The notes beneath the pieces were generated by a model, which saw only the letters and a list, made by a program, of their open reading frames with translations, did not search any database and had not been told where the DNA came from. Positions 22,502 through 34,793 of a DNA stretch of 64,000 nucleotides are shown here, in pieces. The stretch is from Aphelenchoides besseyi (lineage: Eukaryota; Nematoda; Chromadorea; Rhabditida; Aphelenchoididae). Position numbers and translations under genes: made by a program. How positions within the stretch are numbered: the stretch's first letter is position 1; each line of letters opens with the position of its first letter. The DNA lies in NCBI GenBank assembly GCA_024699855.1, contig JAMPIQ010000002.1:9300001-9364000 (forward strand), read 5' to 3'.

Positions 22502-23585
22502 TTAGGGCGCTTCTGATGTCTTCGGCATTCCATTTGTCCACCATCCCGGATCGAAGTAGTGAATCTTCAGAACATTTGTTGGGCTGTTACCATTGATCAA
22601 ACAATCGTCTGCATGCATTGGTAATGCTTTCAAGTCTTGGGCCATGCAAACGTGAACCGGAATGCCAACTGCTCGAAAGCAAAAAAATTGAGGTGCCTGA
22701 AAGTAGTGACTGTTAGTGAACGATAGCAACATTAATTACAAGTCCGATTACAAAAACAATAGAAAAATATGTTAACTTTTATGCAACTTCAATCAAATGC
22801 CTTTGTCTTTCAAATTTCAAAGGAACTCTGATTTCTATTGATGAGCACAAGATATTTTACTGCTATTAGAAGAACCTAATCGGATATTCTTCCGATATTT
22901 CAAACAACAATCTGATCGTTGTTTTTCACGTTCAGGAGACATACCATAGGATTCGAGAATTCGAGTTCGGTAGCAGGAATCAATTGCAATGGAACGAAGT
23001 TTGGTGGCGACAGAGTATCGAAAGTGACACCTCGATCTGAAATCTCCATTTTGTTTCAAGAAAATAGCTAGTCGCCACTTTGAAGATCCGTAAGCATGAC
23101 GTGTAAAACACGAACCGGAAACTCGAACTTGTAGTCACATTTCTTGTAGGGTTTCAAATCGAGATTGCTGATTTGATTGTTCACCAACCAGTAGACGAGA
23201 CCGATATCTGCTTTGAATCCGAATTGAACTAAAAACACAATCACAGTTTTTGTCCGAAACCCCACTTGGAATCAGCGGCATGAACTCATTTTGCGAAATG
23301 CAACATCCCTCCAAGATGTCGACCAGAATCTGACAAAGATACTCTCCATCGCGTAGAACCCAAAAACCGGCATCATTTTCTATAAACAAACGAGTAGATA
23401 CAACTTTCCTTCTTTGTAATCTCACTTTTCACACGTTCTTCGACAACTCCAGCACGCTCGTTGTACAAACCGACGAGAAGATCGTTAGCCAAGTTCTCGG
23501 CGAAACCATTGATTTTGGTTCGCGGAATAGCACCGAACATCGGTTGGACCAGGTAGTCGACAATTTCCCGAATTTCAGCATACAT
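22502..23585 (-). CDS. BTG/Tob family protein, FOG-3-like
   Basis: BTG/Tob proteins bind the CCR4-NOT deadenylase. The nematode member FOG-3 promotes sperm fate. Five exons: 23585-23426, 23379-23266, 23228-23079, 23036-22945, 22696-22502 (236 aa; FOG-3 is about 260). The BTG N-terminus reads MYAEIREIVDYLVQPMFG, then IPRTKINGFAENLANDLLVG. A GFWVLRDGEYLCQILVDIL stretch and FKADIGLVYWLVNN follow, the latter occupying the place of the box-B IDPGEVSYRIG-type strand. Box A (the usual W-x-P tract) is not recognisable, so this is divergent. The last intron (22697-22944, 248 nt) is long for this window and may hide another exon. If exon 3 is read through, a stop at 23068 would give a 144-aa form. The family call rests mainly on the first 45 residues. 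Confidence 0.55.
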
Positions 23586-24547
23586 TTTGACTCTGCAACA
23601 CAAGCAATAGGTAACTAATTAGTCGGGAACGGGAAGATTCAAACAACTCGATTGCGCGGTCTCGTCGAATAAGAGCGTGAGTATCTACACTCGTTCAAAC
23701 CCGATCTACTTACGATCCCCTTGGTAGAAACAGGAGAAGTAGAAGGTTATACAATCAACAAATAAACGGCAGACCACCTACCCTCAATTGACTTTAAACG
23801 AAAAACTGCGAACTAACAAGCAACAACACTACCGACCGCCCCAAAATGAGAGTCGTCTGCACCGCGTTCAGGATGCGACCTACGCCCAAATTTTTGGGCT
23901 AAACGTGAAAAAATGAATGCCTTCTTGCTGAGATCTTCTGATTGTTAGTATCGTATTGATTGCGTCTGGCAGCCAAACACTGTAAATGTAAGAACATATC
24001 TGTGATATCAAGTGCAATTGAATGCTTTGCTCATGTCTTCCTTTCACATTTAGCCATAACTTCTAATTGAAAAGATCTATCTTGGATTTTTATCTCAATA
24101 AAGACACTCAGCTTTTGGAAATCACTATTGACAGTCTACGTTTTCTGTTTTTGTAAGATTTCAGTTTTTACATTGACAATCTTTTGAATGAATATCTTCT
24201 TTGTTGTTGCTTATCATTAGGGTTTGTATTGGAAACTAAATGTAAAGTAAATAGCTTATACATCAACTGGACTCGTTGCATAGAAGTAGCGGTCAATTGG
24301 ACTTATAATCTCCGGTTAACAATAACAATCGTTTACAGTTGTAACAAAAGGCCAAAGTGATTTGCGGACAGAAAGACGGCTCCTGAAATCGATGGTGCAT
24401 TTTGCGATTGTGAGAAAATAAAATGGAAAATCACGCTTTTTGCCAATCGAACGACCACAACTTACTCGTGTGTTTATCATTCGATCGTGCACTTCCACAA
24501 CCCGTTTTATCGAATCTGAGTTTCAAAGTTGAACGCTGTGGATTTGA
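23586..24547. other. Intergenic between divergent genes
   Basis: Shared upstream region of the BTG (-) and TMEM65 (+) genes. No coding or RNA feature recognised. Confidence 0.4.
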
Positions 24548-25301
24548 ATGGTAATGTTAGCGTATCAGGCCATTCGCTGTGCGGGTCGTTTGCACTGGAA
24601 ACGAACTCTGCTCCGCTGTCCACACGTCTCCATCGACACCGTTCGACCATCGACTTCAGGTTTGTTTACCGTTTGAATTGCGACTTCATTTTGATGCTCA
24701 GGTTTGATCAATCAGTTTGGTCACATTCGAATTGACGATGAGAAAACTGCACGATTGTTGATGAACCACTTGCAACCGAAAGAACGAGAACTTCTGCTGA
24801 CGGTGTTGCGCGAAAATGCAGAATCGAAGAAGCGTCAAGAAGGAGATGGAAAAACGATAAACTACAAAGAAGCGAAAGATTTGTTTGTTTTCAACTGCCT
24901 TCCATTTGTTGGATTCGGGATTCTTGGTAAGTGCTTCCTTTGCTTTCAATAGAACTGTGGTTTAGACAACATGATCATGATTCTCGCCGGCGAATACATC
25001 GATCAATCTTTGGGAGCTTTGCTTTCTATTTCAACTATGGCCGCTGCCGCTTTGGGGAACATAATTTCCGATTTAGCGGGTGTTGGTTTGGCACATTACG
25101 TTGAATTCTTCGTTCAACGTATCGGCATTCGACATCCCGATCTTACGGCCGATCAGGTACTTGAATTTGTTTTCTGAAGCTTTTATTTTTTAGTTGGAAT
25201 CCTCAAGAGCACGTTACACGGTGAACAGCGCTAGAGCAGCCGGACTCGTAGTCGGATGTTTTATTGGAATGTTTCCGTTGCTTTTCTTTAACACAAGTTG
25301 A
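24548..25301 (+). CDS. TMEM65-like mitochondrial inner-membrane protein
   Basis: TMEM65 is an inner-mitochondrial-membrane protein implicated in Na+/Ca2+ exchange and, in heart, intercalated-disc function. Four exons (24548-24659, 24702-24926, 24966-25156, 25194-25301) give 211 aa; human TMEM65 is 240. The N-terminus (LAYQAIRCAGRLHWKRTLLR) is Arg-rich and lacks acidic residues, as expected of a presequence. The conserved region runs from RLLMNHLQPKERELLL through LPFVGFGILDNMIMILAGEY, ISTMAAAALGNIISDLAGVG and RARYTVNSARAAGLVVGCFI, with three membrane segments and a short end LLFFNTS. AATAAA lies at about 25531. The start at 24548 is preferred to the second ATG two codons later only by position. 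Confidence 0.92.
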
Positions 25302-25760
25302 TCAGCAACTTGAACATGTTTTCGAATCGCTTTCACCGTTTCAACGAGACGACCGTGGAACTTGTGTTAGCGGTTAGTTGACTAGGACCTTTGCTTCATT
25401 TGAACTTTGTGTTATACGGTTGATTGTTCAGATAGAAAATACGATTTGTACCTCATTTTAAGAATTTCGGTTCATAATTCTTTACTAGTCATTAACATTT
25501 GGTTGTACAAATTCTAGCAAGTTCAATAAACGTTGCCATTAGAAGAACTGACGACACACGCTATTCGCTGAAATAAGTCGAAGGACGATAGAAGGACGTA
25601 CATGAAAAAGCAAACGGTCGAACTTGTGAGTGTGCGTACGACGAGCTCGTGCACAAAACTACGACTCGTGGGTTCGTATCGGCCAAACGCTCAAAAGCGG
25701 TGAATTTTAAAGATTTGGTTTGAATGTTGGCCAAAGTAAAGTCGGTAATCAACTCTCGAA
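25302..25760. other. Intergenic
   Basis: Short spacer holding the TMEM65 3' end and the phosphatase promoter. No feature recognised. Confidence 0.4.
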
Positions 25761-27791
25761 ATGGAACCGCAGAAAACAACCGATCCGAAATGTTGGTCGA
25801 TGCATTCGATAATCGGATGTTTAGTTCAGGTTAGTGATTATGTTTTTGTACTTTATGAGCATATTAACTCTGCAGCTGAAGTTCCACAAAGTTTGTATCC
25901 GTATACACGTCCAGAGTTTCTGCATTTGAACGACGAAGAAATTGCTCTATCCGCTGATCCAAATACGAGACCCGTTCTCTGTCCAAAGTATCCGTTAACA
26001 GCATTTGCGGGTTATGCGGGTAAAGATCTCTATTCCTGTTATAAGCTTTGATTTGTTTGTAGAAGTCTGCAACGGTGGAAAGTCGAAACAAAATGAGGAT
26101 TCTGCTTCAGCGAAGGTACTTTCAGTTATGGCCGAGAGTCAGAATTATCTTTCGAAATTAACACAAACTCGAACTCGACCAGTACGTGTGCCGAGTGTTG
26201 GCGACGAAGAGATTTTAAGCATGACGCCAAATATTTCGGTGACTAACAGACTGGGAACAGGAATAATTATAATGCTTTAAGAGCGACGAAGAATCGAATC
26301 CACAGGTTCAAGCCACATATTTCGGTTTGTTTGATGGTCATGATGGAAGCGGTTGTTCAGCTATGACTGCCAATTGTCTTCACGAACATATCAAGGTTTG
26401 TCAGTTGTCAGTTGACCGATCGTGAAGGCAAACTTGCAGAATCGTTTAAATGGTATTCTCTATACCGCTCTTAATCTACCGCAAATCACAGATGTTAATC
26501 ATATGAACGAGATTACAACCAACAGTTTGGTGATCGGTGCATTGCAAGTCGCCTTTTCAGAGATGGTACGTTCGAAAGAATTCACGTATTCAGCTCGGCA
26601 TTAAAAGGACGATCAAATTGCTGAAATGAAAACGATTACACGTCTTAGCGGTGGAACTACAGCGTTGTGCGCATTGTTTTTTCTCAATCGTCTCTATATC
26701 GTGAATGCGGGCGATAGTCGTGCCATTTTGGTGACTCCAACCGAGTTCCAACAGTTGAGTACAGACATGAATCCTCAGAATGATCGAAAACGACTGCAAT
26801 ATCTTGTATGTTTGTGATGCTTTGCATTTCATTGACAAAAGATACTTTAGGCATATCAACATCGAGATCTTATTTCTCCGCAATTTACTCGTTACGAATT
26901 CAGCAGATCTCTAACGCGTAAAGATCTCAAATCCAACGTTCTATACAGAGATTGGTGAGTTTATTGTTTTCTGGTGCAACAAAAGAGTAACTAGTAAGGT
27001 AAAAAAACAACATCCAAGCGCTAAGATCATTCGAAGTATCAAAATAAACACATCAAGAGATCGATCAGTGGATAAAACTGAGAATTAGATTCTTGAAATA
27101 AAATCATGTTTACAGGTGGATGGACGGCTGGTAAAAGTTTTGTGTTTCCATATATTATCAATAAATAATTAGGGCAACAAAGATAGTTACCGAAGCAGAT
27201 CTCAAACCGCAATTCATTAGTTCACACTTCAAAAAGGTAATTGAAGTCGCTAACCGCAATAACACTGTTTAGTCTCGTCTTTTAAATACTATTGGAGTGA
27301 GTCGTGGGCTTGGTGATCACCATTTGATGACATACGACAACAAAATTCGCATAAAACCGTTTTTGAGTTGTGCTCCTGAGGTTATTTGCGATAAAAATGT
27401 AAACGAACTAATAGCTTAGGTCACCGTTTTGGATCCATCGACATTCGATCGTTTGAGTGACGATCATGTTCTGATTATGGCAACCGATGGCTTATTTGAT
27501 ATCTTTTCTAATGCAGACGTAGCACTCATTGCTCGTCAATCATTGGGCTCAATACCATCGGATGATATGACTCGTTATACTCAATGTGCTCAAGAACTTC
27601 TTACTGCTGCGCGAGGAGAACTACACGAAAACAGTCGATGGAAATTATCTGCCGAGTTAAAGGTTGGAACTCCTTTAGATGGTTCTGCTTCAATGGATGA
27701 CATAACGGTTTTCGTGATCCCACTCAAATTCGCATTCAATATGCCAAATGGCGGATTGGATAGTGATGATGAAGAGTTGTTATCTTGTTAA
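25761..27791 (+). CDS. PP2C-type Ser/Thr phosphatase, PPM1H/J/M-like
   Basis: Metal-dependent protein phosphatase. Vertebrate PPM1H removes phosphates placed on Rab GTPases by LRRK2. Ten exons: 25761-26019, 26063-26238, 26282-26395, 26440-26565, 26608-26805, 26851-26954, 27116-27130, 27173-27236, 27273-27380, 27420-27791. They total 511 aa (human PPM1H 514). Catalytic motifs: QNEDSAS (early acidic residue region), YFGLFDGHDGSGCSAMTA (DGH metal site), LSGGTTALCALFFLNRLYIV with NAGDSRAIL, IGVSRGLGDHHL, LIMATDGLFDIFSN and DDITVFVIPL. Exon 7 is a 15-nt microexon encoding the start of the WMDGWATK segment. The first exon is read through a possible 46-nt intron (25829-25874), because splicing there would break frame. 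Confidence 0.93.
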
Positions 27792-27883
27792 TATCGTTCT
27801 GTCTTTCTGCATCAGTTCAAATAAACAACGTAATTGACTTTATAAGCAACAAAATGACCAACTGATGTTTTGTTGTAAACTTC

Positions 27884-28633
27884 TCACGAACGATGACGTC
27901 TTTTCGTTGATGCACTCGCGCAAAGACCATTCCTATTGCATTTTCGTTTGCCGTTGCATTTACTACACTTTGCGCCTTTTTGATAAATCGGTTCATTCAA
28001 AATGTTTTGCCGGTCGTAATTGCAAACCACGTATGTGCCGCTACATCTTTGAACCGCGCAACCTACTTTCGTGTTTTTTGCTTGAGCCATCTAAAAGATT
28101 TTGTAATTAAGTGGCTGCGTATGTTTCTACCTGAGTCCAATGTCCAACTCCTTGGTTAAAAAGACTCGCCGTGAGCATAACACTTGTTCCTTTAAGCAAA
28201 CGGACTTCATCGAACCACGCTTTTGTAGCTTGACGAATAGCAGTTGCTAAAAAGATTGTTGTTGTCTGTATAAACAACATCAATTACAGTGATCTACGGA
28301 TTCACTAGTCCAATACAAATTCTGACCATATGTTGGATTTGGGGTGTGGTGCATCATGGGACAACGCTTAGCCCAATTTTGAGCTTTTGCTTCCAACTCT
28401 TTGCTATATCCCTGAAGATAATTGTAAAAAACAATCACTTCCAAAAATACCATTTCATTCATATCTGCAGCCTTGGGCATTCGTTGACCATTGCCATTTT
28501 TTACTTTTCCGTTGGCCAAATCTGAACGGTAGCGATTGTGTTCGTTCAAGCACGTTCTTTTGCCGCGATTATCCAAATTATCGCACAAGACGACAACAAA
28601 AAGAGAAAACAGAAACAAACTGTAGACTAACAT
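27884..28633 (-). CDS. Secreted CAP-domain protein (SCP/TAPS, VAL family)
   Basis: Cys-rich secretory/antigen-5 fold protein. Nematode VAL/ASP members are secreted, with sterol-binding or immunomodulatory roles in some species; the role here is unknown. Four exons (28633-28451, 28411-28288, 28246-28131, 28090-27884) give 209 aa. Signal peptide MLVYSLFLFSLFVVVLC, then the CAP start CLNEHNRYRSDLANGKV. Core motifs: ELEAKAQNWAKRCPMMHH, YGQNLYWTS, ATKAWFDEV, VGHWTQMAQAKNTKVGCAVQ (CAP1 motif, H-x-T-Q) and YVVCNYDRQNILNEPIY (CAP2). The cationic, Cys-rich tail (KCSKCNGKRKCNRNGLC) resembles the ends of hookworm/ASP-like proteins. Convergent with the PP2C gene, with 92 nt between stops. Confidence 0.92.
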
Positions 28634-29059
28634 TATTTGAATCCCTGAAGTTCGTTAGAACCTTTGACGTTTTTATTTAACCGTTGCATTACGAAACGTA
28701 ATTCCTGTAGTTTTTCAGCTGCTTTTGTTTATCTCTTTTGCATGGCTGATATCTTCGTCAACATCCGTTTGATTCAAACAACGAGACAACCTTGATGGTC
28801 GACTAACCGGCCAACGCATTTTGACAAATGATTAAGTGTACAGGTGCTCAAATGAAATGACGTCGATGATAATTTTGCGTTTACAATTAGCGATTTACAT
28901 TTTCAACTAATTTTTGGTTATAAATGGAGGTTAAAAAGACGTTTACTCGGAACTTCAAATTCTTTACATTTGGCAATTTCAATCTTAGATTTTTACAGAA
29001 GCAATTTTGCTCAACTAATCTTTTGTAATGAAACAAAATTGAAAGAGAAACGAGTGGTT
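28634..29059. other. Intergenic
   Basis: Promoter side of the CAP gene and 3' side of the next minus-strand gene. No coding feature seen. Confidence 0.4.
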
Positions 29060-29661
29060 TCAGAATTTTGGTACAAAGTTTCTTCGCACTTTGTCGAAAT
29101 CGCTGTATGCTTTGTCCAGCTCAGCGATGATGTTAGGTGGAAGTTTGGTGTCTCGCGATTCGTAGTTGAAAATCGACCGTAACTGGCCACTGAAATGACT
29201 TTGAATACAAATACCTGATTGTAATTATACCTCATTGGACTTGGAACTCGAACGGTTTTACTTGTGCTCGTTGTCGAAGTGACAGTATGAGGTTGACTAT
29301 ATTGCGAATAGTTTTGTTGCCATGAGGTTTGTACTGGCCGAAAAGCGCCGGTTGCTGGTGACGTTTTTTGTTGAGTAGATGAAGCAGGAGAAATCGGAGC
29401 AGACGGATTGCTCAACGAATTTGTTCGATCGCTGAGTGTGGCCGTCGAAATTCCATGACGTAGAGTAGATGATCTGATTCGAACGTTTTCTTAAACATAT
29501 TTGGTTGTCACTTACGGGTTTGGAGACAAGAGGCTATTTAATCGATTCGTTGCTGGACGACCCAATTGTCGATATGGTCGTCTGATTCCCGGTGGCAAAA
29601 CCACCAAACGTTCCGACGGCGATCTCGAGCCCAAACTCACGTAGCTGGCGGCCGGCTGCAT
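29060..29661 (-). CDS. Unrecognised Ser/Pro-rich protein with conserved-looking C-terminus
   Basis: Not recognised. Three exons (29661-29516, 29473-29231, 29189-29060) join in phase to give 172 aa from the ATG at 29661. The N-terminal 120 residues are Ser/Thr/Pro/Arg-rich and probably disordered (PPGIRRPYRQLGRPATNRLN; SAPISPASSTQQKTSPATG). The last 40 residues are different in character: GQLRSIFNYESRDTKLPPNI followed by IAELDKAYSDFDKVRRNF, a helical, amphipathic end that looks conserved and could be a protein-binding tail. An acceptor (CTTTTCCAG) lies 15 nt upstream of the chosen ATG, so an upstream coding exon may exist within 29.7-30.5 kb. Confidence 0.6.
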
Positions 29662-30526
29662 TCGTTTCAAAAGCTTCTGGAAAAGCGAAATCAAAATAAT
29701 GAGTCTAAAATACTGCAGAAATAAAACGCTAAAAACGTCAAAGTACAAAGCACGAACGACGGTGAACGGTTTCACTGCGTAGTGTTACGTCGCTAATCGC
29801 AAACAAGTTCTAATACGTTTAACGGGCGTTTTAATTGGGTTCCAATGTTCTCTTCTAACATCCTTTGCTTCGCATTCCAATCAGTGTTTGGGTGGATGAT
29901 CACGACTATCGAAAGCGAATTCACTGAACTTGCACCTGAGATACATGAGAAAGTTTAAAGTCCTGCATGTGATCGCGTATTTACATGTGCTTAATTCGCA
30001 AAAAGGATTTCAGCCACGTAGATCTCATGCACTTTAATAGGAAGCAATAAATCGAGACAAAAGAATCAGCGTGTAGAGCACTTGATCGAGAGATTGCATA
30101 AGAAAATGCAAGCTCTTGTTCGACGACAACGATCAGAATTAAAAAGGAAACGAGTCGTCGGGTTGAAACGGCGCATAACAACCGTCGAGACTTCTGAAAT
30201 GTTTGATTAAACCCGCGCAACTTCGAAGAGAAAAAGATTCCAAACAAGGTAAATGAAAACCGTCAAACGTCGCGTGATTGGCGCCCAAAAGTGCGCGATT
30301 TCGTTGAGTACGTTTGTCAAACATTAAAACGCAGAAGATGATTAGGGGATGATAAAAAGAAGCGTTTAACCGTCGAATGATGCATATTCGAAATCGAATT
30401 GTTGTCAATTCACTTCGGGAATACGTTCGTCAATTGGCTATTGTCTTTTATTAGTTATCTAATACATTACAGGTTGGTTCTCATAAGCGAAAGAAACAAA
30501 TGCATGGGAAACCAGTGTGACCATAT
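29662..30526. other. Intergenic or unresolved 5' region
   Basis: Between two minus-strand genes. Minus ORFs at 29981-30247 and 30139-30408 overlap in different frames and show no family features. A 5' exon of the Ser/Pro-rich gene could lie here but cannot be placed. Confidence 0.35.
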
Positions 30527-32824
30527 TCATACTTCAATATCACCCGATTGAAGATCTTGTGATTCACCGTAGTTTGTTCTAAAATTTTATTTGAACTAGT
30601 TAATTCAAACAAATGAACTTACTTGTTATTCCGATTGAACAATGAGATCTTTTTCCGTCGTTTATCTTCTTCTTGTTTAGGAATCTCCTCTAGTTCCTCT
30701 GGTCTAATCAGTTTCATTTCGTCGTTGCTTATACTCAAACCGGCTAGATGACTCTTTGGAATAATATCCTAAATATCTTATACTGTAGTTATGTGTATTG
30801 TGTCCGTACCTGGATTTTAAAGGAAGCTCGAGTGTGAGGCAGTTGCGGATCGAAAGCAACTTCTCGTTCTTGAGGTAATTGATCAGCCACGTCAACAGCC
30901 ATCATTGCGGCGATGTGGGAGTTGCGATCCAGTACGTAGTTTAGTTCAAACTAAAACTTCTACGTAATATCTGCTTTCACAATCGTGCTACAACTGCAAA
31001 AGCGTATAAAATGAGTGATTGCAGTTTTGCGTCTTAAAGTTTTAGCGAAACTTGAAGATCACATTTTGCCATCAACATAATATTCGTTGTAGCACGATTC
31101 TAAAAGCTTCAACAAACATCGTCGTCGTCGGTGCCAAATGGATTCATTAAGAACTGTCCAACTTTCAACCATCCAACGTAAAAAAGCATTTGAAACGTAG
31201 TGAAGATCGGAAACAATATAGTAATCTCCGTTTGCATCGATTTGATATCCAATTTCGGTTGACGGCCCAATAAACAAATGAAGAAATAGCCGTACGTTGC
31301 AATAGCCACCACTTGAGTGTACACCAAAGGTATTTTAACCTAAATCCACGATTCATGAGTATACAAAATGTTTCTGTCAACGATGCGAATAAGAAACGCG
31401 TACTACTCGGTTGTGTCTGAACCAATTTCAACACTTTTTTTGGATTATGTAAAAAATGTGATGCAATTTTATAACCATTAAAAATTGTCTTGGAAATTAC
31501 ATTTATAAAGACAAATATGTGAAATCGATCGTCTTGCTTCCCTTCCTTTTCCAACCGTAATCTTCATTACCAATAATTGCTACTAATCAACGTCTATAAG
31601 TGTTGAGGTGCTGTTAATCCACGCTTGTAGAACCCCTTAGATAGGTTCTCGAAGGTTGTCAAAATCATTGATTTAGTAGACTCAACCCTTCACGTGCATT
31701 TCAACTAGAAGAAATTGCATAGATTCATATCTTGAATTGTGCGCCACTTATAGAAATGTTGTTTTGTGAATAGCAAGAATCAATGAAAGAAGTGAACATG
31801 TTATAAACTTTCAAAAGTCTCCAATGCATAAAATGCAACTTTCCGTAAGTAAAAGTTGTTGATTCTCTAAAAATAACGTCAACTTTCCTACCTAACGCAA
31901 AAAGAACATTAAACTTTGTCAAATTGAACTGAGTAATAGGCGTTTCTATCCGCAACTTTCTCTGAAACACTTAGTAATCCAATTTACCCAGTCATAAACG
32001 TAGAGCATTGCAAAACCATCACGAAATTTGAATAACTGATCCAATAGCATTTGAAGTTGAACACTATCAATTCGTCCTCGTCTTTTCTCTTGTTTGATCA
32101 AATTCAACATCCACATGAGAGGTACAAACCTAAAAATTTGATTGTCTTACGTATTCACCTTCATTAACTAACCATTTTCCATGCGGTGCATCCATGTTCG
32201 TGAATAGATCGTACTCTTCTTCAGTCATTAGTTTGCTCATAACCAAATGGCGGTCAGTAGGGAAACGTTTCAAAGTTCGTTCCGAAATTCCGGTCCATGC
32301 AATTGCTGACTAAATAGCGGCAATAATCTTCAATCTTCTGTCATCAAACACAAACCTGCAAACTCGTCCAACGAGCCAATGTAACGCGATTGCTCAAGTT
32401 TTCAGGTCCGGGAAAACACGTAGCCACGGTCATCATAAACTTATCCGGCCAACTGATGTAATTGAACTGTTCCCACCAGCGTCCGACCACCACTGCGACG
32501 AAGAAACCCAACAAAAAACTCAACGGGATATACTGAGAGCTAAAATGCACGTATTAGTGTACTTACAAGCTAAACCTAACAAATCAAAACACTCACCCAA
32601 TTTCACACCAATGAATCCAGCCGGTGAAATATTCTTTTTGTTTTTCGTCGAGTAAATACCACTGGAATGTATATGGAGAATGCTACGCAAGAACTTACTT
32701 GAGCAAAAAGGATTATGTAATAAGCGATATAAAAGGCAATCAAATCTTTTAGCACCGCTTTCCACAACGAACCACGCCATCTCAGCATCAACGAAGAGAA
32801 CTCTTCTTCATATGAGATCGTCAT
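30527..32824 (-). CDS. Bestrophin chloride channel
   Basis: Pentameric Ca2+-activated anion channel. Nine exons: 32824-32699, 32661-32597, 32539-32356, 32309-32173, 32129-31988, 31339-31118, 30950-30810, 30768-30623, 30578-30527, giving 404 aa with frame kept at every junction. Family landmarks in order: [20 protein letters not shown], the pore-lining [83 protein letters not shown], the Ca2+-clasp acidic cluster TDDDD that splices to [10 protein letters not shown], and DQLPQEREV. Nematodes have many bestrophins. The C-terminal tail is short and Lys/Glu-rich. The fifth intron (31340-31987) is about 650 nt, far longer than the others, and contains two minus-strand ORFs with no bestrophin similarity. 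Confidence 0.93.
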
Positions 32825-34793
32825 TTTTGAATCCTGGAGTTAAACCGATCAATGTACGATATTCGCGCTTGTTGAGTTCGAGTTTATGAGCAATTAACAC
32901 GCATTTCGATAGTGTTGCAACGAACATACGTAGAACAATTGGACATTACGGATTCTTCCATTTTGCAGCGAAGTGTTAGCAAGAAATTCGATCGCAAAAT
33001 CATTTTCGAAATTGAACTGCTTGTGATAAGGGTGTGATCGTTTGGCGCGTGGCCGCTCGAAATTCCCGAACTTAATCCGCCACGTCAACAATGCGAATCG
33101 TGCGCATCGACCCGGTTCGTGTTTTCGCTTGCGGGCTGAAGACATTGATTCCCCATCTTCTTGGGTTGTGTGAATTGTAAGTCATTAAGGTGTGCAGAGT
33201 TAATGCCCGGTATGTCCAATTCGATTCAAGTTTGTCGAACCCGACGAGTCGTCTACTTTAATATCCCGTAGGCTCAGAGAAGTGATAGTCAGCTTTTTGT
33301 TAACTCTATCGATGACCAAAAACAATCTCGTTCGATAAAACTGTATACCGAACGTGGTGTTTCTAAATTTACTCGAAATTCAGTTCTCTGTTGCATAGAG
33401 ACCAACCTCTTGCTAATTCGCAGCAGCCAATCAACCAGCCCAACCCATTCGTTCAAGATGTTTCGTCGTCTGACTCATCTTAAGACTTTGAATTTGGTCG
33501 GCGAAAATTTGAGTCGTTTCGATTGATCTTCGTCGATGTCGACAAAAACCAGCGATCTAATTAAACCGCAGGAAAAGTATGTTCTTTGATTAAAAGAAAT
33601 CGACGAGACGATTGATGTTACAAAAAACTTCCAAATCGAACGGTCGCATCACAAAATGAACGCGAAGAAGATGGTTGTTGACTTTTGTTTTAATGTCAAA
33701 AACAATCTTATGATAACGTGCTATTGGAAGAGCTCGATCTACGGTAGAAATTTGGAGACTGCAATGAGCTGATCGTCGTTGGAAACAGAAATTTCAGCAA
33801 TTTCCTGTGCTGTTAAGCGAATCAACGTTATTTCCCTTGAGATCACTTGACTGCAACATAAAACGATGTTGGGGGGAAAGGGCGAAAAGCCGTCTTCGGA
33901 ATTTGGAGTGACCGTCGAGTTCGAAGCCTTCGATTAGCTCAACTAATTGCTGCTAATTAAACCGCGAAACAGTCACAACGATCGGAAAGTGGAAGAGATG
34001 AGAAAACAGCGACAACTCTTGTGATTCTCGAGAATGCGGTAAGAAGACTTGTTTTCGGTTTTGTCTCGCAATTTTACACAACACGGTTTTGGTTCTTGTT
34101 CGATGGCGAAGGACGGTCGCGGATATAAACGGCAATGAAGACGACGGACGAGACCCCTTGTTCCCGACTTTTCATTGCACATGTTAAGTGGAAAAACCAC
34201 CCAAATAAATGATTGGAAAGTAACTAGCAAAATTAACAAGCAGAATGCGCAAACCTGCTCGACCGACCGTCGCCAACTGTAATTTTGATCAGTGAAAGAC
34301 GAACGTGAATCAACGAGCAAAAAGACTCTTCCCGTTAACTGAATAGGTCCACCCGCTTTTATCGTTCAACTCGGTTCCAACTTGAACTCAATCGGTTCGG
34401 TACTTCGCTGAAGAATATCAGCCGCAAATCAACATGGACACCACCCCCACTGAACGAACGGTGTAAATTGGCGAATAGCAGCAAGATCATTGAAAACTGT
34501 CACCCAAACTATCGAATTGCGGATGTTTGTTGCTCTATTGACCAAACACAACGATCAATCGGTTTTTATTGTTTTCTGTATCAACAGTGCTTTTGATCGT
34601 GCCATTTAAGATTGCTAATTTCCAATCAAAGAACTCTCGCGACATAAACTGATGGGTTCATTTGGATACCGAGTGAAAACACACTACGAACTGATGATTA
34701 TCGCCGCTTGGATTTGTGTCTTGACATTAAATATAAAGTCTAACACAAAAGATGTTCAGACCTTCGCCAGTTTCAATATAAATATATGCGATA
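32825..34793. other. Intergenic
   Basis: About 2 kb between the divergent bestrophin (-) and first methyltransferase (+) genes. Minus ORFs at 32894-33145 and 33973-34320 are unsupported. No repeat or RNA gene recognised. Confidence 0.4.

Noticed and set aside
22835..23070. Separate MSP/VAP-like gene beginning MEISDRGVTFDTLSPP on the minus strand
   Set aside because: The stretch joins the BTG exons through a 42-nt intron in phase, and no complete MSP domain follows, so it is better explained as part of the BTG gene.
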